From Sphingomonas mollis (GTDB taxonomy: Bacteria > Pseudomonadota > Alphaproteobacteria > Sphingomonadales > Sphingomonadaceae): a stretch of 64,000 bases of DNA. Positions 37,362 to 46,564 of the stretch are shown piece by piece (position 1 is the first letter of the stretch; the number at the start of each line of letters is the position of its first letter). The translations under genes and the position numbers were made by a program. The stretch is taken from contig NZ_JAELXS010000003.1 in NCBI RefSeq assembly GCF_016427505.1, positions 1 through 64,000 of the forward strand, read 5' to 3'. The notes under the pieces are model-generated. The model was given only the letters and a program-made list of their open reading frames with translations. It was not told the origin of the DNA and did no database searches.

Positions 37362-38242
37362 GCATCCTCGTCGACAAGAACACCAAGGTCATCACGCAAG
37401 GCATGACCGGCGAAACCGGCAGCTTCCATACCAAGGCGGCGCTGGAATACGGCACGCAGATGGTCGGTGGCGTCACGCCGGGCAAGGGCGGCACCACGCA
37501 CCTCGACCTGCCGGTGTACAACACGGTGGCCGAGGCCAAGGCGAAGACCGGCGCGACCGCGTCGGTGATCTATGTGCCGCCGCCCTTCGCCGCCGATTCG
37601 ATCCTTGAGGCGATCGACGCCGATATCGAGCTGATCGTCGCGATCACCGAGGGCATTCCGGTGCTCGACATGGTCAAGGTGAAGCGCGCGCTGTCGGGTT
37701 CGAAGTCGCGGCTGATCGGCCCGAACTGCCCCGGCGTGTTGACGCCCGGCCAGTGCAAGATCGGCATCATGCCCGGTTCGATCTTCAAGCAGGGTTCGGT
37801 CGGCGTCGTCTCGCGCTCCGGCACGCTGACCTATGAGGCGGTGTTCCAGACCTCGAACGCCGGCCTTGGCCAGACCACGGCGGTCGGCATCGGTGGCGAT
37901 CCCGTCAACGGCACGAACTTCATCGATGTGCTGGAACTGTTCCTGGCCGACGACGCGACCACATCGATCATCATGATCGGCGAGATCGGCGGCGACGCCG
38001 AGGAGCAGGCCGCGCAGTTCCTGATCGACGAGGCCAAGCGTGGCCGCAAGAAGCCGATGGCCGGCTTCATCGCCGGTCGCACGGCGCCCCCGGGCCGTCG
38101 CATGGGCCATGCCGGCGCGATCGTGTCGGGCGGCAAGGGCGATGCCGAGAGCAAGATCGCGGCGATGGAGGCGGCCGGCATCAAGGTCGCGGCCAGCCCG
38201 TCGGAGTTGGGCTCGACGCTGCTGTCGGTGCTGAACGGCTGA
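37358..38242 (+). CDS. sucD: Succinate--CoA ligase alpha subunit
   Basis: A 294-residue SucD: CoA-binding Rossmann part ([25 protein letters not shown]), [31 protein letters not shown] and the phospho-His in [10 protein letters not shown] near residue 250. It makes succinyl-CoA/ATP exchange together with SucC. sucC, usually directly upstream, is not in this window; a secreted protein gene takes its place. Confidence 0.97.
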   Translation: MSILVDKNTKVITQGMTGETGSFHTKAALEYGTQMVGGVTPGKGGTTHLDLPVYNTVAEAKAKTGATASVIYVPPPFAADSILEAIDADIELIVAITEGIPVLDMVKVKRALSGSKSRLIGPNCPGVLTPGQCKIGIMPGSIFKQGSVGVVSRSGTLTYEAVFQTSNAGLGQTTAVGIGGDPVNGTNFIDVLELFLADDATTSIIMIGEIGGDAEEQAAQFLIDEAKRGRKKPMAGFIAGRTAPPGRRMGHAGAIVSGGKGDAESKIAAMEAAGIKVAASPSELGSTLLSVLNG

Positions 38243-38247
38243 TAAAA

Positions 38248-38375
38248 TCCTTCTCCCCCTGTGGGAGAAGGTGGCGTCCGCAGGACGTCGGATGAGGGGG
38301 AGTGGGGACGCGACGTCCCCCTCACCCTCCCAAGCCTCCGGTTTGGGCCCCTCCCTCTCCCACAAGGGGAGAGGG
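38248..38375. repeat. Compound palindromic region between sucD and sucA
   Basis: Begins with the perfect hairpin CCTTCTCCC-CCTGT-GGGAGAAGG (38249-38271) and continues with further short palindromes built on GAGGGGGA/TCCCCCTC and CCCTCTCC/GGAGAGGG up to just before the sucA ribosome site. No gene fits inside. Confidence 0.8.
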
Positions 38376-38392
38376 ATTAAAGGAAGAAGACG

Positions 38393-41368
38393 ATGGGCTA
38401 CGAAGGCCAGGATTTCAACGACATCGCGCAGGGCGTCAGCCCCGCGTTCATCGAGGCGCTGTACGAGAAGTACGGCACCGATCCCGGTTCGATCGAGCCC
38501 GGCTGGCGCACCTTCTTCGAGGGGCTCGAAGGCTCCGCCCAGGGCCCGAGCTGGGAAAGCGACCGCTGGCCGCTGACCACGACGGACGACCTGACGTCGG
38601 CGCTCGACCCCACCCAGATGGAGCCCGCGCCCAAGCCCGCGCGCGGGGGCAAGCCCGCCGCCGCGCCGGCCGCCGCTGCCCCGTCGAAGGACGACATCAT
38701 CAAGGCGGCCGGCGACGCGATCCGCGCGCAGCTGTTGATCCGCACCTACCGCGTGCGCGGTCACCTCGCCGCCAATCTCGATCCGCTGGGCCTGTCCAAG
38801 CGCGAGATGCCCGAGGATCTGAAGACCGAATATTACGGCTTCACCGATGCCGACATCGATCGCCCCGTCTATCTGGGCGGCACGATGGGGTATGAATGGG
38901 CGACGATCCGCCAGCTCGTCGACACCCTGCGTCGCAACTATTGCGGCAATGTCGGCCTCGAATTCATGCACATCGTCGATGTCGAGGAGCGCCGCTTCCT
39001 GCAGGAGCGCATGGAGGGGCAGGACAAGGCGATCGAGTTCACCGCCGACGGCAAGAAGGCGATCCTGAACAAGGTGATCGAGGCCGAACAGTGGGAGAAG
39101 TTCCTCGGCCGCAAATATGTCGGCACGAAGCGCTTCGGCCTCGACGGCGGCGAATCGATGATCCCCGCGCTCGAAAGCGTCATCAAGTATGGCGGTCAGT
39201 ACGGCGTGCGCGAGATCGTGTTCGGCATGGCCCATCGCGGCCGGCTGAACGTGCTGGCCAACGTGATGTCGAAGCCGCTGCGCATCATCTTCCACGAATT
39301 CGCCGGCGGATCGGCCAATCCCGACGATATCGGCGGGTCGGGCGACGTGAAGTACCATCTGGGCACCAGCCACGATCGCGACTTCGATGGCCACAAGGTT
39401 CATATGAGCCTCGTCGCGAACCCGTCGCATCTGGAGGCCGCCGATCCCGTCGTGCTGGGCAAGACCCGCGCGATCCAGACGATCGCCGGCGACTTGAAGG
39501 AGCACAGCGCCTCGCTGCCCGTGCTGATCCACGGCGACGCGGCGTTCGCCGGGCAGGGGATCGTGTGGGAATGCCTCGGCTTCTCCGGCATCCGTGGCTA
39601 CAACACGGGCGGCTGCGTCCACTTCATCATCAACAACCAGGTCGGCTTCACCACCAGCCCGCAATTCGCGCGCAGCTCGCCCTATCCGTCGGATGTGGCC
39701 AAGGGCGTGCAGGCGCCGGTGTTCCACGTGAACGGCGACGACCCAGAGGCGGTGACCTTCGCCACCAAGATGGCGATGGAATTCCGCCAGAAGTTCCACC
39801 GCGACATCGTGATCGACATGTGGTGCTATCGCCGCTTCGGCCATAACGAGGGCGACGAGCCGAGCTTCACCCAGCCGCTGATGTACAAGGTCATCAAGGA
39901 CCATCCCGCGGTCAGCGACATCTATTCGAAGCGCCTCGTCGGTGAAGGCGTGATCGATCAGGCGTGGGTGGACGAGAACGTCAAGCAGTACGTCACCCGA
40001 CTGGAAGGCGAGTTCGAGGCGGGCGCCAGCTACAAGCCGAACAAGGCGGACTGGTTCGCCGGCCGCTGGACCGGCCTGTCGGCGCCGACCGATGGCGAGA
40101 CCGCGCGTCGCACCGCCGACACCGGCATTGCGCAGAAGCTGTTCGACAGCCTCGGCCGCACGCTGACGACGATCCCCGAGGGGCTGGCCGTTCACAAGAC
40201 GCTGTCCCGCGTGCTCGACGCCAAGCGCCAGATGTTCACGACCGGCGCGAACTTCGACTGGGCGACCGGCGAGGCACTGGCCTTCGGTGCGCTGCTGTCG
40301 GAGGGTTACGGTGTCCGTCTGTCCGGCCAAGATTCGGGTCGCGGTACCTTCAGCCAGCGTCACGCGGTGTGGATCGACCAGACCGACGAGCACAAGTTCG
40401 TGCCGTTGCAGGGCATCGAACATGGCCGCTTCGAGGTGCTCGATAGCCCGCTGTCCGAATATGGCGTGCTGGGGTTCGAGTACGGCTATGCACTCGCCGA
40501 TCCGAAGACGCTGGTGCTGTGGGAGGCGCAGTTCGGCGACTTCGTGAACGGCGCGCAGATCATGATCGACCAGTTCATCGCATCGGGCGAGGCCAAGTGG
40601 CTGCGCGCCAACGGCCTCGTGATGCTGCTGCCGCACGGGTATGAAGGGCAGGGGCCCGAGCACAGCTCGGCACGGCCGGAGCGTTTCCTGCAACTATGCG
40701 CGGGCGACAATATGCAGGTCGCCAACTGCACCACGCCGGCGAACTACTATCACCTGCTGCGTCGGCAGATGCATCGCAGCTTCCGCAAGCCGCTGATCGT
40801 GATGACGCCGAAATCGTTGCTCCGCCACAAGCTGGCGGTCAGCAAGGCGGAGGATTTCCTCGGCGATACGCATTTCCAGCGGATGCTGTCGGACACCAAC
40901 GGTGCGCCCGAGGCGGAAACGACGCGTCTCGTCCTGTGCACCGGCAAGGTCGCGTACGACCTGATGGAGGCCCGCGACGCGGCGGGCGACACGGGCACGC
41001 AGATCGTGCGTGTCGAACAGCTCTATCCCTTCCCCGGCGAACCGCTGGCCAAGCGCATCGCGAGGATGCCGAACCTGCGCGAAGTCGTCTGGGCACAGGA
41101 AGAGCCGAAGAATCAGGGTTACTGGTTCTTCGTCGAGCCGCTGATCGAGGAATCGCTCGCCGCCGCGAACGCCACCGTGAAGCGCGCGCGCTTCGCCGGC
41201 CGCACCGCCGCCGCGTCGCCCGCCACCGGCCTGATGAAGCGGCATACCGCCGAACAGGGTGCGCTGGTCGCCGACGCGCTGGGGCATAACGTCCGCGAGG
41301 AAATTCGCCGCACGCGCGCCGAAGACAGCACCACCACCGCCCGGCCCGCCCAGGCACCGAGCAGCTAG
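38393..41368 (+). CDS. sucA: 2-oxoglutarate dehydrogenase E1 component
   Basis: A 991-residue thiamine-diphosphate E1 subunit of full length. N-terminal E2-binding segment, FGMAHRGRLNVLANVMSKP, HLGTSHDRDF, HGDAAFAGQGIVWE and the ThDP-binding GDD block with the later RYGHNEGDE-type FGHNEGDEPSF, then TFSQRHAVWIDQ in the C-terminal half. It decarboxylates 2-oxoglutarate and feeds succinyl groups to SucB. AGGAAGAAG precedes the ATG. Confidence 0.98.
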   Translation: MGYEGQDFNDIAQGVSPAFIEALYEKYGTDPGSIEPGWRTFFEGLEGSAQGPSWESDRWPLTTTDDLTSALDPTQMEPAPKPARGGKPAAAPAAAAPSKDDIIKAAGDAIRAQLLIRTYRVRGHLAANLDPLGLSKREMPEDLKTEYYGFTDADIDRPVYLGGTMGYEWATIRQLVDTLRRNYCGNVGLEFMHIVDVEERRFLQERMEGQDKAIEFTADGKKAILNKVIEAEQWEKFLGRKYVGTKRFGLDGGESMIPALESVIKYGGQYGVREIVFGMAHRGRLNVLANVMSKPLRIIFHEFAGGSANPDDIGGSGDVKYHLGTSHDRDFDGHKVHMSLVANPSHLEAADPVVLGKTRAIQTIAGDLKEHSASLPVLIHGDAAFAGQGIVWECLGFSGIRGYNTGGCVHFIINNQVGFTTSPQFARSSPYPSDVAKGVQAPVFHVNGDDPEAVTFATKMAMEFRQKFHRDIVIDMWCYRRFGHNEGDEPSFTQPLMYKVIKDHPAVSDIYSKRLVGEGVIDQAWVDENVKQYVTRLEGEFEAGASYKPNKADWFAGRWTGLSAPTDGETARRTADTGIAQKLFDSLGRTLTTIPEGLAVHKTLSRVLDAKRQMFTTGANFDWATGEALAFGALLSEGYGVRLSGQDSGRGTFSQRHAVWIDQTDEHKFVPLQGIEHGRFEVLDSPLSEYGVLGFEYGYALADPKTLVLWEAQFGDFVNGAQIMIDQFIASGEAKWLRANGLVMLLPHGYEGQGPEHSSARPERFLQLCAGDNMQVANCTTPANYYHLLRRQMHRSFRKPLIVMTPKSLLRHKLAVSKAEDFLGDTHFQRMLSDTNGAPEAETTRLVLCTGKVAYDLMEARDAAGDTGTQIVRVEQLYPFPGEPLAKRIARMPNLREVVWAQEEPKNQGYWFFVEPLIEESLAAANATVKRARFAGRTAAASPATGLMKRHTAEQGALVADALGHNVREEIRRTRAEDSTTTARPAQAPSS

Positions 41369-41445
41369 AACATTCATCACGGACGACCGCCGCCGGTCGT
41401 CCGGGCAACTGGTCCCGGCTTCCGGCGGGGTAAAAGGATAGAAAC

Positions 41446-42684
41446 ATGGCAACCGAAGTCACCGTCCCGGTCCTGGGCGAATCGATCACCGAAGCGACGC
41501 TGGGCGAATGGCTGAAGCAGCCCGGCGACGCGGTCGCGCTCGACGAGCCGATCGCCAGCCTCGAAACCGACAAGGTGTCGGTCGAGGTGCCCAGCCCCGT
41601 CGCGGGTGTGATGGGCCAGCATGCCGTCGCGGTCGGCGATACGGTGCAGGTCGGCGCGATGATCGCGACGATCGACGCCGCCGGTGGTGCGCCTGCCCAG
41701 GCCGCCGCGCCGCAGCCCGCCGTGACGCAGGCGCCTGCCGCCGCACCGACGCCCGCCCCGGCGCCTGCCCCCGCGGACGAGCCGCAGGGTGACGGCCCCG
41801 CCGCGCTCAGCCCATCGGTCCGCCGTGCAGTGCTGGAACACGGCGTCGATCCCGCCACGATCAAGGGCACCGGCAAGGACGGTCGCATCACCAAGGAAGA
41901 CGTCGAGGCCGCGGCGAGCGCGAAGCCGGCCGCTTCTCCCGCTCCGGCGGCGGCGCCGGCCGCCGCACCGGCCGCGACCGGTGGGCGCAAGGAAGAGCGC
42001 GTCCGCATGACGCGCCTGCGCCAGACGATCGCCAAGCGCCTGAAGGAAGCACAGAATACCGCCGCGATGCTGACGACGTTCAACGACGTCGACATGACCG
42101 CGGTGATCGAGGCGCGCGCCAAGTACAAGGACCTGTTCGAAAAGAAGCACGGCGTCCGCCTGGGCTTCATGGGCTTCTTCGTGAAGGCCGCGACGATGGC
42201 GCTGAAGGACATTCCGTCGGTCAACGCGTCGATCAACGGTGACGACATCGTCTATCACGATTATGCCGACATCTCGGTCGCAGTGTCCTCGCCCGGCGGT
42301 CTCGTCGTGCCGGTGATCCGCGATGCGCAGGACCTGACGGTCGCCGGCATCGAAAAGACGATCGGCGATTTCGGCAAGCGCGCCAAGGAAGGCACGCTGA
42401 AGATGGACGAGATGAAGGGCGGCACCTTCACCATCTCGAACGGCGGCGTGTTCGGATCGCTGATGTCGACCCCGATCATCAACCCGCCGCAGTCGGCGGT
42501 TCTGGGTCTCCACCGCATCGAGGACCGCCCGGTCGTCCGCGACGGGCAGGTCGTGGTGCGCCCGATGATGTACCTCGCCCTCAGCTACGACCACCGCCTG
42601 ATCGACGGTCGCGAGGCCGTGACCTTCCTCGTCGCGCTGAAGAACGCGATCGAGGACCCGACGCGCATCCTGATCGACCTGTAA
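41446..42684 (+). CDS. sucB: Dihydrolipoyllysine succinyltransferase (2-oxoglutarate dehydrogenase E2)
   Basis: A 412-residue E2: one lipoyl domain with lipoyl Lys43 ([12 protein letters not shown]), an Ala/Pro linker, a peripheral subunit-binding domain ([15 protein letters not shown], about 118-155), another Ala/Pro linker, and the catalytic domain with H383 and D387 in [17 protein letters not shown] precedes the ATG. It lies downstream of sucA and is separated from lpd by a GIY-YIG gene and two repeats. Confidence 0.98.
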   Translation: MATEVTVPVLGESITEATLGEWLKQPGDAVALDEPIASLETDKVSVEVPSPVAGVMGQHAVAVGDTVQVGAMIATIDAAGGAPAQAAAPQPAVTQAPAAAPTPAPAPAPADEPQGDGPAALSPSVRRAVLEHGVDPATIKGTGKDGRITKEDVEAAASAKPAASPAPAAAPAAAPAATGGRKEERVRMTRLRQTIAKRLKEAQNTAAMLTTFNDVDMTAVIEARAKYKDLFEKKHGVRLGFMGFFVKAATMALKDIPSVNASINGDDIVYHDYADISVAVSSPGGLVVPVIRDAQDLTVAGIEKTIGDFGKRAKEGTLKMDEMKGGTFTISNGGVFGSLMSTPIINPPQSAVLGLHRIEDRPVVRDGQVVVRPMMYLALSYDHRLIDGREAVTFLVALKNAIEDPTRILIDL

Positions 42685-42690
42685 CCAGGT

Positions 42691-42763
42691 GCTCCTGCGA
42701 ACGCAGGAGCCTGGAGCCGCAGAGCGCATCGCTCGTTGCTCTGGGTTCCTGCGTTCGCAGGAA
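42691..42763. repeat. Intergenic palindromic repeat, family A copy 2
   Basis: Hairpins GCTCCTGCGAACGCAGGAGC (42691-42710) and TTCCTGCGTTCGCAGGAA (42746-42763), with GCTCTGGG between. Same orientation as the copy at 12073, and opposite to the copy at 43073 on the far side of the GIY-YIG gene. Confidence 0.9.
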
Positions 42764-42780
42764 TGCGAAGGGCGCGAAGA

Positions 42781-43068
42781 ATGAAGCCCGGCTACGTCTA
42801 CCTAATGGCGAGCAAGTGTAACGGCACCCTCTACCTCGGCGTCACCAGCGATCTACCAGCCCGCGCCTATCAAAATCGCAATCGCCTGATCGACGGCTTC
42901 TCGAAGGAACATGGCTGCACGCTGCTTGTCTGGTACGAGGCGAGCGACGACATACAAGCGGCAAGGCAGCGCGAGTTGCAGATGAAGAAGTGGAGGCGGG
43001 CGTGGAAGATCGGTCTGATCGAACACGACAACCCGCGTTGGAATGATTTGTACGAGACACTGTTCTAG
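42781..43068 (+). CDS. GIY-YIG nuclease family protein
   Basis: A 95-residue single-domain GIY-YIG protein: YVYLM takes the place of the GIY strand, LYLGVTSDL holds the YIG strand and following Thr/Asp, the catalytic Glu is in RQRELQMKKWRRAWK and the Asn in NPRWNDLYE. UPF0213-type proteins of this size have no settled role. It sits inside the sucB-lpd interval, bracketed at both sides by inverted copies of a palindromic repeat, about 17 and 4 bases away. The ATG at 42781 is at the family start; upstream codons lie in repeat sequence. Confidence 0.88.
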   Translation: MKPGYVYLMASKCNGTLYLGVTSDLPARAYQNRNRLIDGFSKEHGCTLLVWYEASDDIQAARQRELQMKKWRRAWKIGLIEHDNPRWNDLYETLF

Positions 43069-43072
43069 CCCG

Positions 43073-43147
43073 TGTTCCTGCGCACGCAGGAACCCAGAGC
43101 CAAGTATGGTGTCACCCGTAACCCTGGGCTCCTGCCTGCGCAGGAGC
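43073..43147. repeat. Intergenic palindromic repeat, family A copy 3 (inverted)
   Basis: Hairpins TTCCTGCGCACGCAGGAA (43075-43092) and CTCCTGCCTGCGCAGGAG (43129-43146) with CCCAGAGCC and ACCCTGGG between. Reading its reverse complement gives the layout of copies 1 and 2, so it faces copy 2 across the GIY-YIG gene. It ends just before the lpd ribosome site. Confidence 0.9.
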
Positions 43148-43163
43148 ACGATGGAGCAGAGCG

Positions 43164-44561
43164 ATGGCTGAATACGACTATGACGTCCTTGTGATCGGCG
43201 CCGGCCCGGGCGGCTATGTCGCCGCGATCCGCGCCGCGCAGCTGGGCCTGCGCACCGCGTGCGTCGAGGCGCGCGAGACGCTCGGCGGCACCTGCCTGAA
43301 CGTCGGCTGCATCCCGTCCAAGGCGCTGCTCCACGCGTCCGAACTGTATGCGGAGGCGACCGGCGGTCATCTCGCCAAGTTCGGTGTCGATATCCAGGGC
43401 GTCACGCTCAACCTCGACCAGATGCACGCCGAAAAGGCGAAGGCGGTCGGCGAGCTGACCGGCGGCATCGAATATCTGTTCAAGAAGAACAAGGTGACGT
43501 GGCTGAAGGGCAAGGCCGCGTTCAAGGATCACACCACCGTCACGGTGGGCGATCAGACCGTCACCGCCCGCGACATCGTGATCGCGACCGGCTCGTCCGT
43601 CACGCCGCTGCCCGGTGTCGAGATCGACCAGAAGATCATCGTCGATTCGACCGGCGCGCTGGCCCTGCCGAAGGTGCCGGAGCATCTCGTCGTGATCGGC
43701 GGCGGCGTCATCGGCCTCGAACTCGGCAGCGTGTGGAAGCGGCTGGGCGCGAAGGTCACGGTCGTCGAATATGTCGACCAGATCCTCCCCGGCTTCGATG
43801 GCGAGGTTCGCCGTGAGAGCGCGAAGCTGTTCAAGAAGCAGGGCTTCGAGCTGATGACCTCGACCAAGGTCACCGGCGTGACGGTCGATGGCGCGACCGC
43901 GACCGTCTCGATCGAACCCGCCGCCGGTGGTGAGGGCAAGACGCTCACCACCGACGCCGTGCTCGTCGCGATCGGCCGCAAGCCGAACATCGATGGCCTG
44001 AACCTGGAGGCTGCCGGGGTGAAGCTGACCGATCGCGGGCAGGTGGGCATCGACCATGATTTCCGCACCAATGTCGACGGCATCTGGGCGATCGGCGACG
44101 TCGCCCCCGGCCTGATGCTCGCGCACAAGGCGGAAGACGAGGGCGTCGCGGTGGCGGAGAACATCGCTGGCCAGACCGGCATCGTGAACCACGACGTGAT
44201 CCCGAGCGTCGTCTACACGATGCCCGAAATCGCCGGTGTCGGCCTGACCGAGGAAGCCGCCAAGGAAAAGGCGGGCGAGATCAAGGTCGGCAAATTCCCC
44301 TTCGCTGCCAACAGCCGTGCCAAGACCAACCGCGACACCGATGGCTTCGTGAAGATCATTGCCGATGCCAAGAGCGACCGGGTGCTGGGCGTGTGGATCA
44401 TCTCGTCGCTGGCGGGCACGATGATCGCACAGGCGGCGCAGGCGATGGAGTTCGGCGCGACCAGCGAGGACATCGCCTATACCTGCCATGCGCATCCGAC
44501 CCATGCCGAGGCGATGAAGGAAGCCGCGATGGCGGTGCAGGGCAAGCCCATTCACATTTGA
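43164..44561 (+). CDS. lpd: Dihydrolipoyl dehydrogenase (E3)
   Basis: A 465-residue flavoprotein disulfide reductase: FAD-binding VIGAGPGGYVAAIRAA, redox pair C44/C49 in GGTCLNVGCIPSK, NAD-binding VIGGGVIGLELGSVW, and the catalytic His/Glu in CHAHPTHAEAMKEA. It reoxidises the lipoyl groups of SucB. TGGAGCAGAGCG precedes the ATG, directly after the repeat. Confidence 0.98.
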   Translation: MAEYDYDVLVIGAGPGGYVAAIRAAQLGLRTACVEARETLGGTCLNVGCIPSKALLHASELYAEATGGHLAKFGVDIQGVTLNLDQMHAEKAKAVGELTGGIEYLFKKNKVTWLKGKAAFKDHTTVTVGDQTVTARDIVIATGSSVTPLPGVEIDQKIIVDSTGALALPKVPEHLVVIGGGVIGLELGSVWKRLGAKVTVVEYVDQILPGFDGEVRRESAKLFKKQGFELMTSTKVTGVTVDGATATVSIEPAAGGEGKTLTTDAVLVAIGRKPNIDGLNLEAAGVKLTDRGQVGIDHDFRTNVDGIWAIGDVAPGLMLAHKAEDEGVAVAENIAGQTGIVNHDVIPSVVYTMPEIAGVGLTEEAAKEKAGEIKVGKFPFAANSRAKTNRDTDGFVKIIADAKSDRVLGVWIISSLAGTMIAQAAQAMEFGATSEDIAYTCHAHPTHAEAMKEAAMAVQGKPIHI

Positions 44562-44620
44562 TGTGAACGGGCTTGCGCGCCGCCACCGCGGCCGGCCGGC
44601 GGCGCCAAAGCGCCGTTCGA

Positions 44621-44645
44621 CGTCACGGGACTTGCTCCCGTGACG
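44621..44645. terminator. Perfect 10-bp hairpin downstream of lpd
   Basis: CGTCACGGGA-CTTGC-TCCCGTGACG is a perfect 10-bp stem with a 5-base loop, 60 bases after lpd. No T-tract follows, so it may be a Rho-type or stabilising structure instead of an intrinsic terminator. Confidence 0.5.
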
Positions 44646-44723
44646 GCCCCCGTTCTGGGAAAACCACCTCCCCCGATACAGAGTCTGACCCCGTCGGGAA
44701 GGGAAGAAAGCCCAGCATCCCCC

Positions 44724-45026
44724 ATGCCCGACCAGACCCGCGCCGCGCTGGAAGCCGAATGGCTCCACCTCACCCGGGTCGAGCTTCCCGCACTCGCCGT
44801 CACCCGCCGCTGGCCGGTACGCGCCGACCATTGTTTCCAGCGCATCCTGCTGGATAACGCCTGCGGGGGGTGCTGGTACGACCACATCGTCCGCCGTCCC
44901 GCCTATGCCCATGCTCCCGCCGACATGCTGGCACACGCCATCACCATCGGCCGCGCGGCGATTGCCGGCCAAGCGGACATGGATGATCTGAACCGTCGCT
45001 CGCTGGCATGGCGTGGCAAAAGATGA
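44724..45026 (+). CDS. Conserved small hypothetical protein
   Basis: A 100-residue protein with a pattern I associate with a sphingomonad family of unknown function (sometimes labelled GCN5-related): LPALAVTRRWPVRADHCFQRIL, split as LPALAVTRRWPV and DHCFQRILLD, then GGCWYDHI and a C-terminal LNRRSLAWRGKR. Cys residues at about 34, 45 and 48 stand out. No acetyl-CoA site is visible, so the acetyltransferase label is not adopted. The start ATG lacks a strong ribosome site. Confidence 0.65.
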   Translation: MPDQTRAALEAEWLHLTRVELPALAVTRRWPVRADHCFQRILLDNACGGCWYDHIVRRPAYAHAPADMLAHAITIGRAAIAGQADMDDLNRRSLAWRGKR

Positions 45027-45123
45027 CGTAGCCACGCCGCCCGCCGCAGCCGCTTCCCTTTCCACGCGCAAACCTTGCGCATAGCGCCGTGCGGACAGCG
45101 CCTCGCCGCCTCAGCGACACAAT

Positions 45124-45197
45124 CCGTTATTGCGAGCGCAGCGAAGCAACCCAGGGCAGCGCGCGGAACACTGGGTTCGCTGCGCTCGCAATGACGG
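45124..45197. repeat. Dispersed palindromic repeat, family C copy 1
   Basis: About 74 bases: CCGTTATTGCGAGCGCAGCG through to TGCGCTCGCAATGACGG, with internal CCCAG/CTGGG. The arms are near-perfect complements. A second copy lies at 56630-56704. Confidence 0.88.
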
Positions 45198-45294
45198 ATC
45201 GCAGAGCCGACCGGCAACCGAAGCACCGGGCCGTTCCCTCCCTTGTCTGACCCATCCCGATGGAACACCCTCCCGCCCCGCGCGCTCCCCCTTC

Positions 45295-45858
45295 ATGACC
45301 GACCCCCGCACCCAGAAACAGCGTATGCTCACAGGCGATCTATATACCGCCGACGACCCCGAACTCGCCGCCGACGCATCCGCGATCGCGCACTGGATGG
45401 ACCGCTACAACGCAGCGCAGGCCCGCACCGCCGACCACCGTCTCTCGCTATTGCGCGAGGCATTCGCCAGCGTCGGCGGCGGCGCTACGATCCGGCCGCC
45501 CTTCCACTGCGACTATGGCTACAACATCACGCTGGGCGAGGGCGTGTTCCTCAATTTCGGCTGCACGATCCTCGATGTCGTCGCGGTCCGCATCGGCGAC
45601 CGGACGCAGATCGGTCCCTGCGTCCAGATCCTGACCGCCGACCACCCGCGCGACCCGGCAGCGCGGGCGACGATGCTGGAATTCGGGCGGCCGGTGACGA
45701 TCGGCGCCGATGTCTGGATCGGCGGTGGCGCGCTGATCCTGCCGGGCGTCACCATCGGCGATGGTGCGATCGTCGGGGCCGGCAGTGTCGTGACCCGCGA
45801 CGTGTCGGCAGGGGCCACGGTGGTGGGTAATCCGGCCCGCGTCCTGCCACCGCGTTGA
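45295..45858 (+). CDS. Sugar O-acetyltransferase (maltose/galactoside acetyltransferase type)
   Basis: A 187-residue left-handed beta-helix acetyltransferase. N-terminal cap MLTGDLYTADDPELAADA, then hexapeptide turns (FHCDYGYNITLGEGVFLNFG, IGDRTQIGPCV) with the catalytic-region LTADHPRDP, and IGADVWIGGGALILPGVTIG near the end. It transfers acetyl from acetyl-CoA to a sugar hydroxyl. The ATG at 45295 gives the standard N-terminus. No sugar operon surrounds it. Confidence 0.93.
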   Translation: MTDPRTQKQRMLTGDLYTADDPELAADASAIAHWMDRYNAAQARTADHRLSLLREAFASVGGGATIRPPFHCDYGYNITLGEGVFLNFGCTILDVVAVRIGDRTQIGPCVQILTADHPRDPAARATMLEFGRPVTIGADVWIGGGALILPGVTIGDGAIVGAGSVVTRDVSAGATVVGNPARVLPPR

Positions 45859-45889
45859 TACCCGTCGAACCGTTCGGTATCGGCCGGTC

Positions 45890-46561
45890 ATGACCGCCCG
45901 CCGCACGCTCCGCCGCCTTCACCTGTGGCTGGCCTGGATAGCGGGCGTGCCGATCCTGTTCTGGATGGTCAGCGGCCTGTGGATGGTCGCCCGCCCGATC
46001 GAGGAGGTCCGCGGTACCGCGCTCCGCGCACCCGCCGCCGCGCTGGTCCTGCCATCGCGGCTGACGCCGCCGGTGGGTGCACGTGCCCTGACGCTGGAGA
46101 TGCAGGCCGCCCGCCCGGTGTGGATCGCCACCCTGACCGACGGCGCCATCGTCCGCGCGGATGCCACCACCGGCCGGTCGCTACCCGGCCCGGACGAAGG
46201 GGAGGCGCGCATGCTGGCCAATGCCGCCCGCATCGCGCCGCCGGCGATCACCGGCGTCACCCGCACCACCGCCGCTGCGCCGCCGCTGGAACTGCGGCGA
46301 CCGCGCCCGGCCTGGCAGGTCCGCTTCGCCGACGAAACGCATGTCTATATCGATGCGCAGAGCGGCGCGGTGCTGGCGCTCAGGACCGCGCAGTGGCGCT
46401 GGTTCGACTGGATGTGGGGCCTGCACATCATGGATCTGGGCGGGCGTGAGGATACGCATCACGCGTTGCTGATCGGGTTCGCTGCGCTGGCGCTGGCCGG
46501 CACGATCGTCGGCCTCGTCCTGCTGCCGCTGTCGGTCCGTCGCCGCCGACCGCGCGGATAG
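45890..46561 (+). CDS. PepSY domain-containing membrane protein
   Basis: A 223-residue protein with an N-terminal helix (LHLWLAWIAGVPILFWMVSG) and a C-terminal helix (ALLIGFAALALAGTIVGLVL). Between them is a periplasmic PepSY-like domain (VRFADETHVYIDAQSGAVL) and an H-rich WGLHIMDLGGREDTHH segment. Similar proteins accompany iron-uptake or flavin-reductase systems, but none is next to it here. It converges with the chemoreceptor gene, 3 bases apart. Confidence 0.82.
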   Translation: MTARRTLRRLHLWLAWIAGVPILFWMVSGLWMVARPIEEVRGTALRAPAAALVLPSRLTPPVGARALTLEMQAARPVWIATLTDGAIVRADATTGRSLPGPDEGEARMLANAARIAPPAITGVTRTTAAAPPLELRRPRPAWQVRFADETHVYIDAQSGAVLALRTAQWRWFDWMWGLHIMDLGGREDTHHALLIGFAALALAGTIVGLVLLPLSVRRRRPRG

Positions 46562-46564
46562 GGG

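Noticed and set aside
37346..40693. 1115-codon minus-strand frame
   Set aside because: Antisense to sucD/sucA with no recognisable fold.
42691..43147. Regular repeat array resembling CRISPR
   Set aside because: Only two inverted copies with a gene between them; no spacer-repeat periodicity and no cas genes.
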